The notes below the pieces were generated by a model that worked only from the letters and a program-made list of their open reading frames with translations, did no database searches and was not told the DNA's origin. Positions 1 to 7,852 of a DNA stretch of 64,000 nt are shown here, piece by piece (positions within the stretch are counted from its first letter, which is position 1; each line of letters opens with the position of its first letter). The translations under genes and the position numbers were made by a program. The stretch comes from Methanoculleus marisnigri JR1 (GTDB lineage Archaea; Halobacteriota; Methanomicrobia; Methanomicrobiales; Methanoculleaceae). The DNA lies in the NCBI RefSeq assembly GCF_000015825.1, contig NC_009051.1, positions 434,001-498,000 of the forward strand. Reading direction: 5' to 3'.

Positions 1-1580
1 GAGGAACCTATGATCCCGCTGAGATCTCCAGGCTCTACACCGGGAACCAGCAGCGGGCAGACCTGATCATCAGGGCTGTGCAGGACTACACGACCGATCT
101 CCACGAGATCATCGGGCTCGGGTTCTGCGTCTCTGTTGAGCACGCTGAATACATGGCTGCAGCGTTCCGGGCGGCGGGTGTCCCTGCGGCCTGTCTTCAC
201 GCCGGAAGTTCACGGGAAGAACGTTCCACCATCCAGAAGCGGCTGGTCGATCGGAAGATCCACTTCATCTTCGTCGTCGACCTCTACAACGAAGGCGTTG
301 ATATCCCCGAGGTGAACACCATCCTCTTCCTCCGTCCCACCGAGAGCCTCACAGTTTTTATCCAACAATTTGGACGAGGGCTCCGCCTCTCGGACGGGAA
401 AGAGTGCCTGACGGTCCTTGACTTTGTTGGCAATCACAACAAAAACTTCCCGTTCGGTGAGAGGATTGCAGCGCTTCTCTCTCCTGGCGGGAAAACCCTG
501 GTAGAACAGGTCTCTCGTGACTCTTATTCGCTTCCGAAGGGCTGTTATATCCACTTCGAGGAGAAGGCCCGGGAGAGGGTTCTTGCAAACATCAGGGCAA
601 ACATAACGAATCGGGCCACGCTCATCCGCAAGATCCGTTCGTTTGAAGATGAGACCGGCGAACCTCTCACTTTCAAGAAATTCCTCCAGCGTTACAGCCT
701 GCAGCCTCTTGATATTTACCGGAGGGGCACGTTCTGTTCGTTGGCTGCAGAGGCGAGCGTATACCCTGAAGTTTACGAGGATGAACGCCTCTTCCCCAGG
801 GCGGCTGCACTCAGGCTGGCGACACTGAATTCCCCGGAAGCAATCCGCTTCATCAGGGCCGTGCTCTCCGACCCTCGCCATCACTCGCCGGCGGCCCTCT
901 CGGACCGCGAGAAGAACATGCTGGCGCTCTTCTACTACTCGCTCAACGATGGATTTCTTCGTGACGAGAATATGGGTATTGAAGAGATCTTCTCCGATCT
1001 CTTCGCATATGATGAGATCCGGCGTGAGATCTGCGACCTCCTTGAGTATAACGGGGCACATATCGAGTTCCTCCCAAAACCTGTCGATCTTGGTTTCGAG
1101 AACGCCCTCGAACTCCACTCTACGTACACCCGGGCCCAGGCTTTTGCAGCACTCGGCCACTATACCCTGACCCGGAAACCGGCGGGGGGCAGCCGGGAGG
1201 GGGTTGTGTACCTGGAGGATAAGAAGGCCGACGTGTTCCTGGTCACCCTGAATAAGACCGAGGAGCACTACTCGCCCACAACGATGTACAAGGACTACGC
1301 GGTCAACGAGGACCTCTTCCACTGGCAGTCCCAGAGCACCACTTCGGCATCTTCACCAACCGGCCGGCGCTATATCGAGCATGAACGGCGGGGGAGCAGG
1401 GTCCTTCTCTTCGTCCGCGAGTACAACAGGGTCGACGGCGTCACGCAACCGTATCTCTTCCTCGGCACCGCCCGGTACGTCTCCCACGAGGGGAGCCGGC
1501 CGATGAGCATTACCTGGGAACTCGATGACCCGATGCCGCCGGGCTTCTTCCTGAAAGCGAATAAGATGGTGGTTGGATAA
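1..1580 (+). CDS. SF2 helicase, C-terminal part with DUF3427 (5' truncated by window edge)
   Basis: The reading frame is open from base 3, so the gene begins upstream of the window. The visible N-terminal part is the second RecA-like lobe of a superfamily 2 (ResIII/DEAD-like) helicase: YNEGVDIP matches motif V and QQFGRGLRLS matches motif VI (QxxGRGxR, arginine finger). The last ~200 residues match DUF3427, with SPTTMYKDYA, LFHWQSQS, SPTGRRYI and PMSITWEL. Proteins of this family normally also carry an N-terminal PLD-like or DEAD domain, which cannot be seen here. Role: ATP-dependent nucleic-acid remodelling. Some relatives occur in defence loci, but nothing defence-like follows on this side. 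Confidence 0.9.
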   Translation, partial: GTYDPAEISRLYTGNQQRADLIIRAVQDYTTDLHEIIGLGFCVSVEHAEYMAAAFRAAGVPAACLHAGSSREERSTIQKRLVDRKIHFIFVVDLYNEGVDIPEVNTILFLRPTESLTVFIQQFGRGLRLSDGKECLTVLDFVGNHNKNFPFGERIAALLSPGGKTLVEQVSRDSYSLPKGCYIHFEEKARERVLANIRANITNRATLIRKIRSFEDETGEPLTFKKFLQRYSLQPLDIYRRGTFCSLAAEASVYPEVYEDERLFPRAAALRLATLNSPEAIRFIRAVLSDPRHHSPAALSDREKNMLALFYYSLNDGFLRDENMGIEEIFSDLFAYDEIRREICDLLEYNGAHIEFLPKPVDLGFENALELHSTYTRAQAFAALGHYTLTRKPAGGSREGVVYLEDKKADVFLVTLNKTEEHYSPTTMYKDYAVNEDLFHWQSQSTTSASSPTGRRYIEHERRGSRVLLFVREYNRVDGVTQPYLFLGTARYVSHEGSRPMSITWELDDPMPPGFFLKANKMVVG

Positions 1581-1667
1581 CGGCCCGCCGAAACCTACAT
1601 CGCGGCCGGCGTCGGATCATGAATGAATGAACCCCTGCTTGCCCGGAGGAGACGTGGTAGCATCCCG

Positions 1668-2495
1668 ATGAACCACCGGTGCCCGGCCGTCCTGGTCCAC
1701 GGCTGGCGGAGCCACCCCGGCATCTGGAACCGCCTTGCTCCCGCGCTCTCGGACGCCGCGGTGCCCTTCTGGAACTTCGATCACACCGCGATGCAGGGCG
1801 CCGGGACGGAGACGATCGCCCTCGCTCTCCGGGACTACATCCACGCAAAAAGGAAGGAGACCGGGTACGGCGGCCCGGTCGACATCGTCTGCCACTCGAT
1901 GGGGACGTGCATCGCCCGCTACCTCCTCGAAGTCCTCGACGGCGATGCACAGGAGGAGGACGTCCGGCAGCTCGTCGGGATCGGCCCCCCGAACAACGGT
2001 TCGGCCATGGCCGAACTCTTCAACGACCCCGAACACGGCCCGGAGGTGATCCGGCGGCTTATCGGCGTATTCGTGCCGGAAGACTACGACCCCCGGGAGG
2101 ACACCATCGTCCAGGAGTTCCGCCCCCGGAGCAGGACCGTGGCGGCGCTCCGCCGTGCCGGAACCCGCGACGACATCGCCTACCGGATCGCCCTCGGTGT
2201 GAACCTCACCGCGAACCCGGCGTTCTTCCCGGCCTTCGGGGGCAGAACCTGGGAGTTCGGCCCGGACGGCGGGTGGCGGACGACGTATGCCGGCGACGGG
2301 ATCGTTCCCCACTCCGACTCGCACCTCCCGGGTGCACAGGTGGACGTCCTCCCTGCGGATCCCGCGAACCTTACCCGGCACCCGGAGTTCTACTGCCACA
2401 CCATGCTGCCGAGAAACCCCGAGGTCGTCGCCCGCGTCAGGGATTACCTTGCTGTCTCTTCAGGGCCCGGCGTGCGGAATCCGCCCAGGCGCTGA
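1668..2495 (+). CDS. alpha/beta hydrolase, lipase-like
   Basis: Predicted 275 residues of alpha/beta-hydrolase fold. PAVLVHGW near the N-terminus is the oxyanion-hole region (VHGW). The nucleophile elbow is CHSMGT, with Cys in place of the first Gly of GxSxG, as in some triacylglycerol lipase or PGAP1-like proteins. An acidic residue in GDGIVP and the late His in FYCHTML plausibly complete the triad. There is no signal peptide, so it is probably cytoplasmic. The start is uncertain: ATG 1668 gives the family-like beginning, and an in-frame ATG at 1623 would add 15 basic residues. The 3' end overlaps the convergent next gene by about 59 bases. Substrate unknown. Confidence 0.8.
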   Translation: MNHRCPAVLVHGWRSHPGIWNRLAPALSDAAVPFWNFDHTAMQGAGTETIALALRDYIHAKRKETGYGGPVDIVCHSMGTCIARYLLEVLDGDAQEEDVRQLVGIGPPNNGSAMAELFNDPEHGPEVIRRLIGVFVPEDYDPREDTIVQEFRPRSRTVAALRRAGTRDDIAYRIALGVNLTANPAFFPAFGGRTWEFGPDGGWRTTYAGDGIVPHSDSHLPGAQVDVLPADPANLTRHPEFYCHTMLPRNPEVVARVRDYLAVSSGPGVRNPPRR

Positions 2496-2757
2496 TCGCC
2501 CGTTCGAGATCCTCGCCGGTCTTCCGTGCCGCCTGCTGGATATGCTCGTGCCCCTCGGGCGTTCCGAAGAGGTGCTGGCCTGCGTTCACCACGTCGTTGA
2601 CCGCCTTCCGGACCGACTCCGATGCCCCCTGCACACGCTCCTCGACGGTAGGGGCGTCCGGTGCCGGCTCAGCCTCCGGTGCCGGTTCCTCCTCCGGTGC
2701 GGGGGCGGGATCGACGACCCACCGCCCCTGTTCAAAGCGACCTTCAGTCTCGCTCAT
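2437..2757 (-). CDS. small acidic conserved hypothetical protein
   Basis: 106 residues. The N-terminal half is Pro/Glu/Ala-rich and low complexity (repeated PAPEEEPAPEAE pattern, residues ~18-38). The C-terminal half is a predicted amphipathic helix with evenly spaced charges and no membrane segment. I do not recognise a characterised family. A TATA-like TTTTTATCC lies about 26-30 bases before the ATG, fitting a leaderless transcript. It is divergent from the membrane protein at 2827 and convergent with the hydrolase. Confidence 0.65.
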   Translation of the reverse strand: MSETEGRFEQGRWVVDPAPAPEEEPAPEAEPAPDAPTVEERVQGASESVRKAVNDVVNAGQHLFGTPEGHEHIQQAARKTGEDLERAISAWADSARRALKRQQGNP

Positions 2758-2826
2758 ATGCGTGGGTGTAGATCTCTTTGGGATAAAAACCTGGCTTTTT
2801 TACACCGCCCCCCTCCCGCCGGGTGG

Positions 2827-3438
2827 ATGCGCAGGTTCATCTACCCGGAGGACTACAGAGGATACGATATGGTCAGGGTTGCCGCTATCGAGGCATGCGG
2901 GCGGTCTCTCTCCCCGGACACCTGCCGGTTCCGGGTTGCACGAGCCGTTGCGTTCGTGCTCCTCTTCCTCCTGGCTGTTCCGCTCCTCCTCGGCTCCGCC
3001 TTCGGTGTTTCCCCCGCGGCGGTCCTGGCCCTTATCGGATCGACCCTCCTCCTCCAGGCGGCCGCGGCCGTCGTCGGCCTCTCGCTCGGGATGCACCCGG
3101 CGGCCGTCCTGGTCTTCCTGACGTCGGTAGCCGCTGCCGTCCTGGTCGGCATCCTCGAGATCTGCGACCTCTTTGCCGGGCGTTCCCGGATGATCCAGGG
3201 ACTTTTATCGAAGATCGATGCAAAGACGGGGAGTATCGATTACCTGAAGCGCTACGGCGCCCTGATGCTGATCCCGGTCATCTGGATCCCCGGGATTGCC
3301 CTCTACGGAACCCCCGTCGTCGCGTGGGTCTTCCAGTACCCGCGGGCGGTCTCTCTCCTCTGCATGCTCGCCGGGTGGGCGATCGCGATCGTCGTGGTCA
3401 TGGCGGCGACGATGGGGCTCGTCCGCCTGGCGTTCTGA
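2827..3438 (+). CDS. small multidrug export-like integral membrane protein
   Basis: 203 residues with about five hydrophobic segments. The distal part ([15 protein letters not shown] through [15 protein letters not shown]) resembles the small multi-drug export protein family (PF06695, COG2426): a charged KYG/RYG, then a Pro-Gly containing helix. ATG 2827 is about 26 bases after a T-rich TATA-like box near 2798, so a leaderless start is plausible; ATG 2869 is an alternative. Transport substrate is not known for this family. Confidence 0.65.
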   Translation: MRRFIYPEDYRGYDMVRVAAIEACGRSLSPDTCRFRVARAVAFVLLFLLAVPLLLGSAFGVSPAAVLALIGSTLLLQAAAAVVGLSLGMHPAAVLVFLTSVAAAVLVGILEICDLFAGRSRMIQGLLSKIDAKTGSIDYLKRYGALMLIPVIWIPGIALYGTPVVAWVFQYPRAVSLLCMLAGWAIAIVVVMAATMGLVRLAF

Positions 3439-3491
3439 GCCATGGCCTGCCCCCACGAGTTGGGGGGAAGGATTTTATCGCCGGTGTGCCG

Positions 3492-4475
3492 ATGAAGGCA
3501 GAGCGCCCGGGTGAGGTCGACCCGCGGCGCAGAGAGGGATCTGATCCTGTGGGGCGAATCTATCGTGATCTGTCCTTGACGATCGGGAGCACCCCGCTCG
3601 TCAGGCTGAACCGGATCACAGAGGGTATTCCGGCAACTGTCGTGGTCAAGCTCGAGTCGTTCAACCCGATGGGGAGTGTAAAAGACCGGATCGGCGTGGC
3701 GATGATCGAGGCCGCAGAGCGGGAAGGCAAAGTCCGGGAAGGGACGGTGATCGTCGAGCCTACCAGCGGGAACACCGGGATCGGCCTCGCGTTCGTCTGC
3801 GCCGCCCGCGGCTACCGCCTCAGGCTTGTGATGCCCGAGACGATGAGCGTCGAGCGCCAGAAGGTGCTCCGGGCCCTCGGGGCCGAACTGGTCCTGACCC
3901 CGGGCGCCGGGGGGATGGCCGGGGCGATCCGCCGGGCGGCAGAGATCGCGGCCGAAGAGCCGGACGCCTATTTCGTCCCCCAGCAGTTTGAGAACCCGTC
4001 CAACCCCGCCATACACCAGCGGACGACCGCCGAAGAGATCTGGTGGGACACCGACGGGGAGGTGGACGTCCTGGTCGCGGGTGTCGGGACCGGGGGGACG
4101 ATCACGGGGATAGCCGGGACGCTGAAACCCCGGAGGCCGTCGTTTCGGGCGGTGGCGGTCGAGCCTGCCGAGTCCCCGGTCCTCTCCGGGGGGAATCCCG
4201 GCCCGCACCGGATCCAGGGGATCGGGGCCGGGTTCGTGCCGCGGATCTACCGGGCGGATCTGGTCGACGAGGTCGTCCGGGTCACATCGGAGGAGGCGTT
4301 CGCCATGACACGCAGGCTTGCCCGCGAGGAGGGCATCCTCGCCGGGATATCCTCCGGTGCGGCGACACACGCTGCCTGCGAGGTCGCACGCCGGCCGGAG
4401 TTCGAGGGGAAACTGATCGTCGTGGTCCTCCCGGATACCGGCGAGCGTTACCTCTCCACCGGCCTCTTCGACTGA
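3492..4475 (+). CDS. cysK: cysteine synthase (O-acetylserine sulfhydrylase)
   Basis: 327-residue PLP enzyme of the beta family that makes cysteine from O-acetylserine and sulfide. [10 protein letters not shown] opens the catalytic domain. The PLP lysine is in MGSVKDRIG, the substrate loop is [11 protein letters not shown], and the phosphate cup is [20 protein letters not shown] lies near the C-terminus. ATG 3492 is given, but GTG 3549 yields the usual family N-terminus [13 protein letters not shown] and may be the true start. It ends 14 bases before the cysE-like gene that supplies its substrate, so the pair is an operon for de novo cysteine synthesis. Confidence 0.92.
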   Translation: MKAERPGEVDPRRREGSDPVGRIYRDLSLTIGSTPLVRLNRITEGIPATVVVKLESFNPMGSVKDRIGVAMIEAAEREGKVREGTVIVEPTSGNTGIGLAFVCAARGYRLRLVMPETMSVERQKVLRALGAELVLTPGAGGMAGAIRRAAEIAAEEPDAYFVPQQFENPSNPAIHQRTTAEEIWWDTDGEVDVLVAGVGTGGTITGIAGTLKPRRPSFRAVAVEPAESPVLSGGNPGPHRIQGIGAGFVPRIYRADLVDEVVRVTSEEAFAMTRRLAREEGILAGISSGAATHAACEVARRPEFEGKLIVVVLPDTGERYLSTGLFD

Positions 4476-4489
4476 ACAGAGGTGCAAGG

Positions 4490-5437
4490 TTGGGGATCAG
4501 GGAGGATATCCGGACGGCCTTTGACAAAGACCCGGCGGCCCGGTCGGCGATTGAGGTGATCTGCTGCTACCCCGGCCTCCACGCGATCTGGGCGCACCGG
4601 ATAGCGCATGCCTTCTATCGCCGTCGGCTCTACTTCCCGGCCCGTCTGGTCTCTCATATCGCCCGGGCGCTGACCGGGATCGAGATCCACCCCGGTGCGA
4701 AGATCGGCCGCCGCGTCTTCATCGACCACGGTTCGGGCGTCGTGATCGGCGAGACGGCGGAGGTCGGCGATGACGTCCTGATCTACATGGGCGTGGTGCT
4801 CGGCGGCACCGCACTCGAGCAGACGAAACGGCACCCGACCATCGAGGACGGCGTCGTCATCGGGTCGGGGGCGAGCGTCCTCGGCCCCATCACCGTCGGA
4901 CGCGGAGCGAAGATCGGGGCGGGTTCGGTCGTCGTCCACCCCGTCCCCGCCGGTGCGACGGTCGTGGGGGTTCCGGGCAGGCTCGCCGGCCCGAAGTGCC
5001 GGAAGGGCCAGGAGAGACTCGACCGCGGTGACCTCCCCGACCCGATGCTCCGGGTGGTCAGCCGCATGCTCGATAGACAGAACCGGATCGAGGAGCGGCT
5101 CCGGGCGATGGAGCGGTCGGGCCTGGTCGGCGGTAAACGGCAGGAGGAGATCGCGCTCGAGGAGAGTATCCGGTCGGCGCTTAAAGAGGTGATCGATCCG
5201 GAGGTCGGGATCGACGTCGTCGACCTCGGCCTGATCAAGGGGATCACCGTTCAGGACTCCTCGGTGCTCGTGGAGATGGTCCTGACCACCGCCACCTGTC
5301 CGCTCGTCGACTACCTTACCGACCGGGTCCGGCGCCGGGTGCTCGACGTGAGCGGCGTCCGGGACGTCGAGATCCGGGTGTTCGACGAGCCATGGGACTG
5401 GGACAGGTTCTTTGGCCAGAGGGATGTTCTCAGGTGA
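4490..5437 (+). CDS. cysE: serine O-acetyltransferase fused to a C-terminal DUF59 (MIP18/PaaD-like) domain
   Basis: 315 residues from a TTG start preceded by AGAGGTG at 4479-4485. Residues ~1-175 are a short EpsC-type CysE: left-handed hexapeptide repeats and the active-site region [17 protein letters not shown]. It acetylates serine for CysK, whose gene lies 14 bases upstream. Residues ~222-310 are a complete DUF59 domain with [14 protein letters not shown] and TTATCPL, the Cys-containing loop seen in Fe-S assembly factors of the SufT/MIP18 type. No stop separates the two parts, so this is one polypeptide. The link suggests coupling cysteine production to Fe-S assembly, which is inference. 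Confidence 0.88.
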   Translation: MGIREDIRTAFDKDPAARSAIEVICCYPGLHAIWAHRIAHAFYRRRLYFPARLVSHIARALTGIEIHPGAKIGRRVFIDHGSGVVIGETAEVGDDVLIYMGVVLGGTALEQTKRHPTIEDGVVIGSGASVLGPITVGRGAKIGAGSVVVHPVPAGATVVGVPGRLAGPKCRKGQERLDRGDLPDPMLRVVSRMLDRQNRIEERLRAMERSGLVGGKRQEEIALEESIRSALKEVIDPEVGIDVVDLGLIKGITVQDSSVLVEMVLTTATCPLVDYLTDRVRRRVLDVSGVRDVEIRVFDEPWDWDRFFGQRDVLR

Positions 5438-5768
5438 TCCTGAAATCCGGATACCCCTGCCGGGGAGAGGTCCGGGACCGCTATGGCCCCACTGGAGAGA
5501 ACGGCCCCTGACCGCCGGCCTGCCCGGAGTCGTCACGGAGGCTCGTGATCCGTCAACCGGCCCCGCCTGAGGCCGCGGGGTTCCCCGACCGCAATGATCC
5601 CGGTGCACCGGCGCCTGCGCCAGCTTTGCCCTGCAAAAGCTTTCAAGGCCCGGAGCGGCTCGTGCCGGTACTTGATGACTTCGGCAATGCTCCGGCCTTC
5701 GGGTGTCAGGACCGTGCCGTTTCAGGGGTGAACCTTTTTTCCTGCCGCACGCAAGAGATCCGGTAACC
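5438..5768. other. 330-base intergenic region, mostly without intact genes
   Basis: No plausible intact gene lies between cysE and the QueG-like gene. The minus strand contains a short protein-like stretch, listed separately as a possible DtxR remnant. A T-rich stretch around 5731-5740 may serve as promoter or terminator. Confidence 0.5.
5560..5720 (-). pseudogene. possible remnant of a DtxR/MntR-type metal-dependent regulator
   Basis: Reading the minus strand downstream of an in-frame TGA near 5717 gives a stretch beginning NGTVLTPEGRSIAEVIKYRH and continuing with EPLRALKAF. This resembles the end of the winged helix and the following metal-binding helix of DtxR-family repressors (LTxEG...A...RH). 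After ~30 residues the likeness ends in a basic low-complexity tail, and there is no start codon or DNA-binding helix. Chance similarity cannot be excluded. Confidence 0.3.
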
Positions 5769-6560
5769 ATGAACGACGACCTGAAGGCAGCCGTCCTCGA
5801 GCGGTGCCGGAAGATGGAGATCCCGCTCGTCGGGGTCGCGGGGACGGAGCGGTGGGAGAAACCCCCGTTCCAGCCCTGGATGCCCGAGGAGTTCTACCCG
5901 CAGTCGATCTTTCCCGAGGGCCGATCGGTGGTCGTCATCGGCCTCCCGGTTCACCTCCCGGTGCTCGAGACCTCTCCCTCCATCTACTACCACGAACTCT
6001 ATAAGACCGTCAACACCCTGCTCGACCAGTACACCTACCGGCTCGCCTCCTTCCTCAATGACGAGGGTTACCCCTCGGTCTTCGTTCCCCGGGACGGCTA
6101 CGGGAGCATCGAGGTGCTCCGGGAAAACCCCGTCGCCTTCTTCTCGCACCGTCACGCCGCCCTCCTCGCGGGGCTCGGGACGTTCGGGGTGAACAACACG
6201 CTCCTCACGCCGGAGTACGGCCCCCGGGTCAGGTTCGGCTCGGTCATCACCGCTGCGAACCTCCCGCCCGATCCGCTGCTCGCGGAGAACCTCTGCACCC
6301 GGTGCATGCTCTGCGTCCACGCCTGCCCCGCGGCCGCGCTGGACGAGCGGGATTACCCCGAGGGTCTCACCGACAAGGCGGCCTGCGCGGAGAACAGCGC
6401 CGAACTCGCCCGGCGCCACATCTCGCCCTGCGGGATCTGCATAAAAGTCTGCCCGGTTGGAGAGGACCGGCGGCACTACGGCCGGGACGCTCCCGCCGCT
6501 GACCGGGATCCACGCTACCGCCGGGCCAGGGAGCATGTGCAGAGATACGGCGGGTTGTAA
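5769..6560 (+). CDS. QueG-like double [4Fe-4S] cluster protein
   Basis: 263 residues. The C-terminal third holds ferredoxin-type clusters: CTRCMLCVHACP, then CAEN...CGICIKVCPVG, an eight-cysteine arrangement as in epoxyqueuosine reductase and related corrinoid-linked oxidoreductases. The N-terminal part is the QueG-like substrate domain with LAGLGTFGVNNTLLTPEYGPR. Archaea do not make queuosine, so the real reaction is unknown; relatives in methanogens are annotated only as reductases or 4Fe-4S double-cluster proteins. Start ATG 5769 was chosen over the in-frame upstream extension, which is not protein-like. Confidence 0.8.
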   Translation: MNDDLKAAVLERCRKMEIPLVGVAGTERWEKPPFQPWMPEEFYPQSIFPEGRSVVVIGLPVHLPVLETSPSIYYHELYKTVNTLLDQYTYRLASFLNDEGYPSVFVPRDGYGSIEVLRENPVAFFSHRHAALLAGLGTFGVNNTLLTPEYGPRVRFGSVITAANLPPDPLLAENLCTRCMLCVHACPAAALDERDYPEGLTDKAACAENSAELARRHISPCGICIKVCPVGEDRRHYGRDAPAADRDPRYRRAREHVQRYGGL

Positions 6561-6576
6561 GCCCGCCAAAAAAGGA

Positions 6577-7266
6577 TTATTCTTTTCTCATTTTACCCAT
6601 CAACTGGTCCATCATCTCCGGCGCCCGGTCGCGCATGCCGAGCCCGATGATGATGGCGATTGCCGCACCGATGCCGATCCCGACTCCCCAGGCGATCGGG
6701 ACGACGAAGACGTAGATGATCGAGAGGTCGAGCAGGAGCTGCTGGAGTGCGAGGATGGCGACGACGAAGTAGAGGAACGCCCGTAGCAGCATCGCGATCA
6801 ATCCGAAGCCCTGGATCTGCTGTGTCTCCCCCATGTTCTGGAGGAAGTCGATCAGCCAGTCGATCAGGATGAACCCGGCGATCAGGATGACGAGGAACGC
6901 GACGACGTTCGGGATGTAAGCCACGATGGCCGCAACCGCTGCCGTCAGGGCAGGGATTTGCAGGACGCTGACCGCCGTGAGGATTGCGATGAGGTAGATG
7001 AACCAGCGGACGATGAGGTCGAAGAGGTGGCTTATGTTCATCGTGGAACGTTCGATCTGCTGGCCGACCGATGTCTTCCGGAGCGCGTCGTCGACGCCGA
7101 CCCGGTCGAGGACTTCGGAAACGACCTTCCCGAGGATACGCCCGAGGATCCAGCCGATGATCAGGATGACGATCGCTGCAATGAGGTTTGGCAGAAATAG
7201 GATGACGTTACGGGCCAGTTCTTGAACCGGCTCAAACACCTGAGCCGAGAGGTCTCCATTTGTCAC
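6577..7266 (-). CDS. conserved TM-helix membrane protein (mechanosensitive-channel-related)
   Basis: 229 residues with about five long hydrophobic segments. NLIAAIVILIIGWILGRILG is the typical conserved TM helix (PF05552), a pore-lining-like segment also found next to MscS domains. No MscS beta domain follows, so a channel role is only suggested. Start is GTG 7266 with GGTGAT six bases upstream. A TATA-like TTTATATAG lies further upstream. The tandem 97-bp repeats lie behind its promoter. Confidence 0.78.
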   Translation of the reverse strand: MTNGDLSAQVFEPVQELARNVILFLPNLIAAIVILIIGWILGRILGKVVSEVLDRVGVDDALRKTSVGQQIERSTMNISHLFDLIVRWFIYLIAILTAVSVLQIPALTAAVAAIVAYIPNVVAFLVILIAGFILIDWLIDFLQNMGETQQIQGFGLIAMLLRAFLYFVVAILALQQLLLDLSIIYVFVVPIAWGVGIGIGAAIAIIIGLGMRDRAPEMMDQLMGKMRKE

Positions 7267-7342
7267 GGTATATCACCGGGGGAAGGATATGGGAGGTACT
7301 ATATAAATCTTGATGCCCCGGCCGCCCGGGGGGCGCGGGAAG

Positions 7343-7820
7343 ACCGCTGCAGGGGAGCTCGAGCACCCGATAGGTGCGAGGTGCGACTGCCGGAACGGCA
7401 GGAGCATGAGAAAACGCGAAGCGTTTTCGGGGCAGGAGCGTGAGCACCGCTAGGTGCGGACTGCGACGGGCCGCAGGGTGCGACTGCCGGAACGGCAGGA
7501 GCATGAGAAAACGCGAAGCGTTTTCGGGGCAGGAGCGTGAGCACCGCTAGGTGCGGACTGCGACGGGCCGCAGGGTGCGACTGCCGGAACGGCAGGAGCA
7601 TGAGAAAACGCGAAGCGTTTTCGGGGCAGGAGCGTGAGCACCGCTAGGTGCGGACTGCGACGGGCCGCAGGGTGCGACTGCCGGAACGGCAGGAGCATGA
7701 GAAAACGCGAAGCGTTTTCGGGGCAGGAGCGTGAGCACCGCTAGGTGCGGACTGCGACGGGCCGCAGGGTGCGACGTTCCAACGGAACGGAGCTGGAGCA
7801 CCGTCAAGTGAACCGGACAG
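7343..7820. repeat. tandem array of four 97-bp palindrome-rich repeats with partial copies at both ends
   Basis: Four essentially identical 97-base units start at 7381, 7478, 7575 and 7672 and end at 7768. Each unit holds four small stem-loops in order: CTGCCG-gaa-CGGCAG, GAAAACGC-gaa-GCGTTTTC, GCACC-gcta-GGTGC and CTGCG...CGCAG, separated by GGAGCxTGAG-like linkers. Left of the array is a variant with GAGCACC...GGTGCGAG; right of it GTGCGA continues into a different stem, CGTTCC-aac-GGAACG, then GGAGCTGGAGCACC. The array sits between the start of the membrane protein gene at 7266 and the 3' end of the MMPL gene. It is not a CRISPR, since there are no unique spacers. Confidence 0.95.
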
Positions 7821-7852
7821 GAACTTCTCAAAAAAAGGGGGCGTATAGAGGG

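Noticed and set aside
2287-2826. Upstream extension of the small export-like membrane protein to 383 residues.
   Set aside because: It overlaps the hydrolase and the acidic small protein; the membrane protein has its own TATA-like box and ATG at 2827.
1679-3121. A 480-residue Arg/Pro-rich plus-strand frame.
   Set aside because: It is out of frame with the hydrolase and the membrane protein genes and has no domain signature.
7381-7768. Regular array suggestive of a CRISPR.
   Set aside because: The 97-base units are directly adjacent and identical throughout, with no unique spacers and no cas genes nearby.
7232-7831. Several overlapping minus-strand reading frames of 82-100 residues across the 97-bp array, sharing the same Pro/Arg/Ser-rich sequence.
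   Set aside because: They are only translations of the repeat in different frames, with no start signals or protein-like composition.
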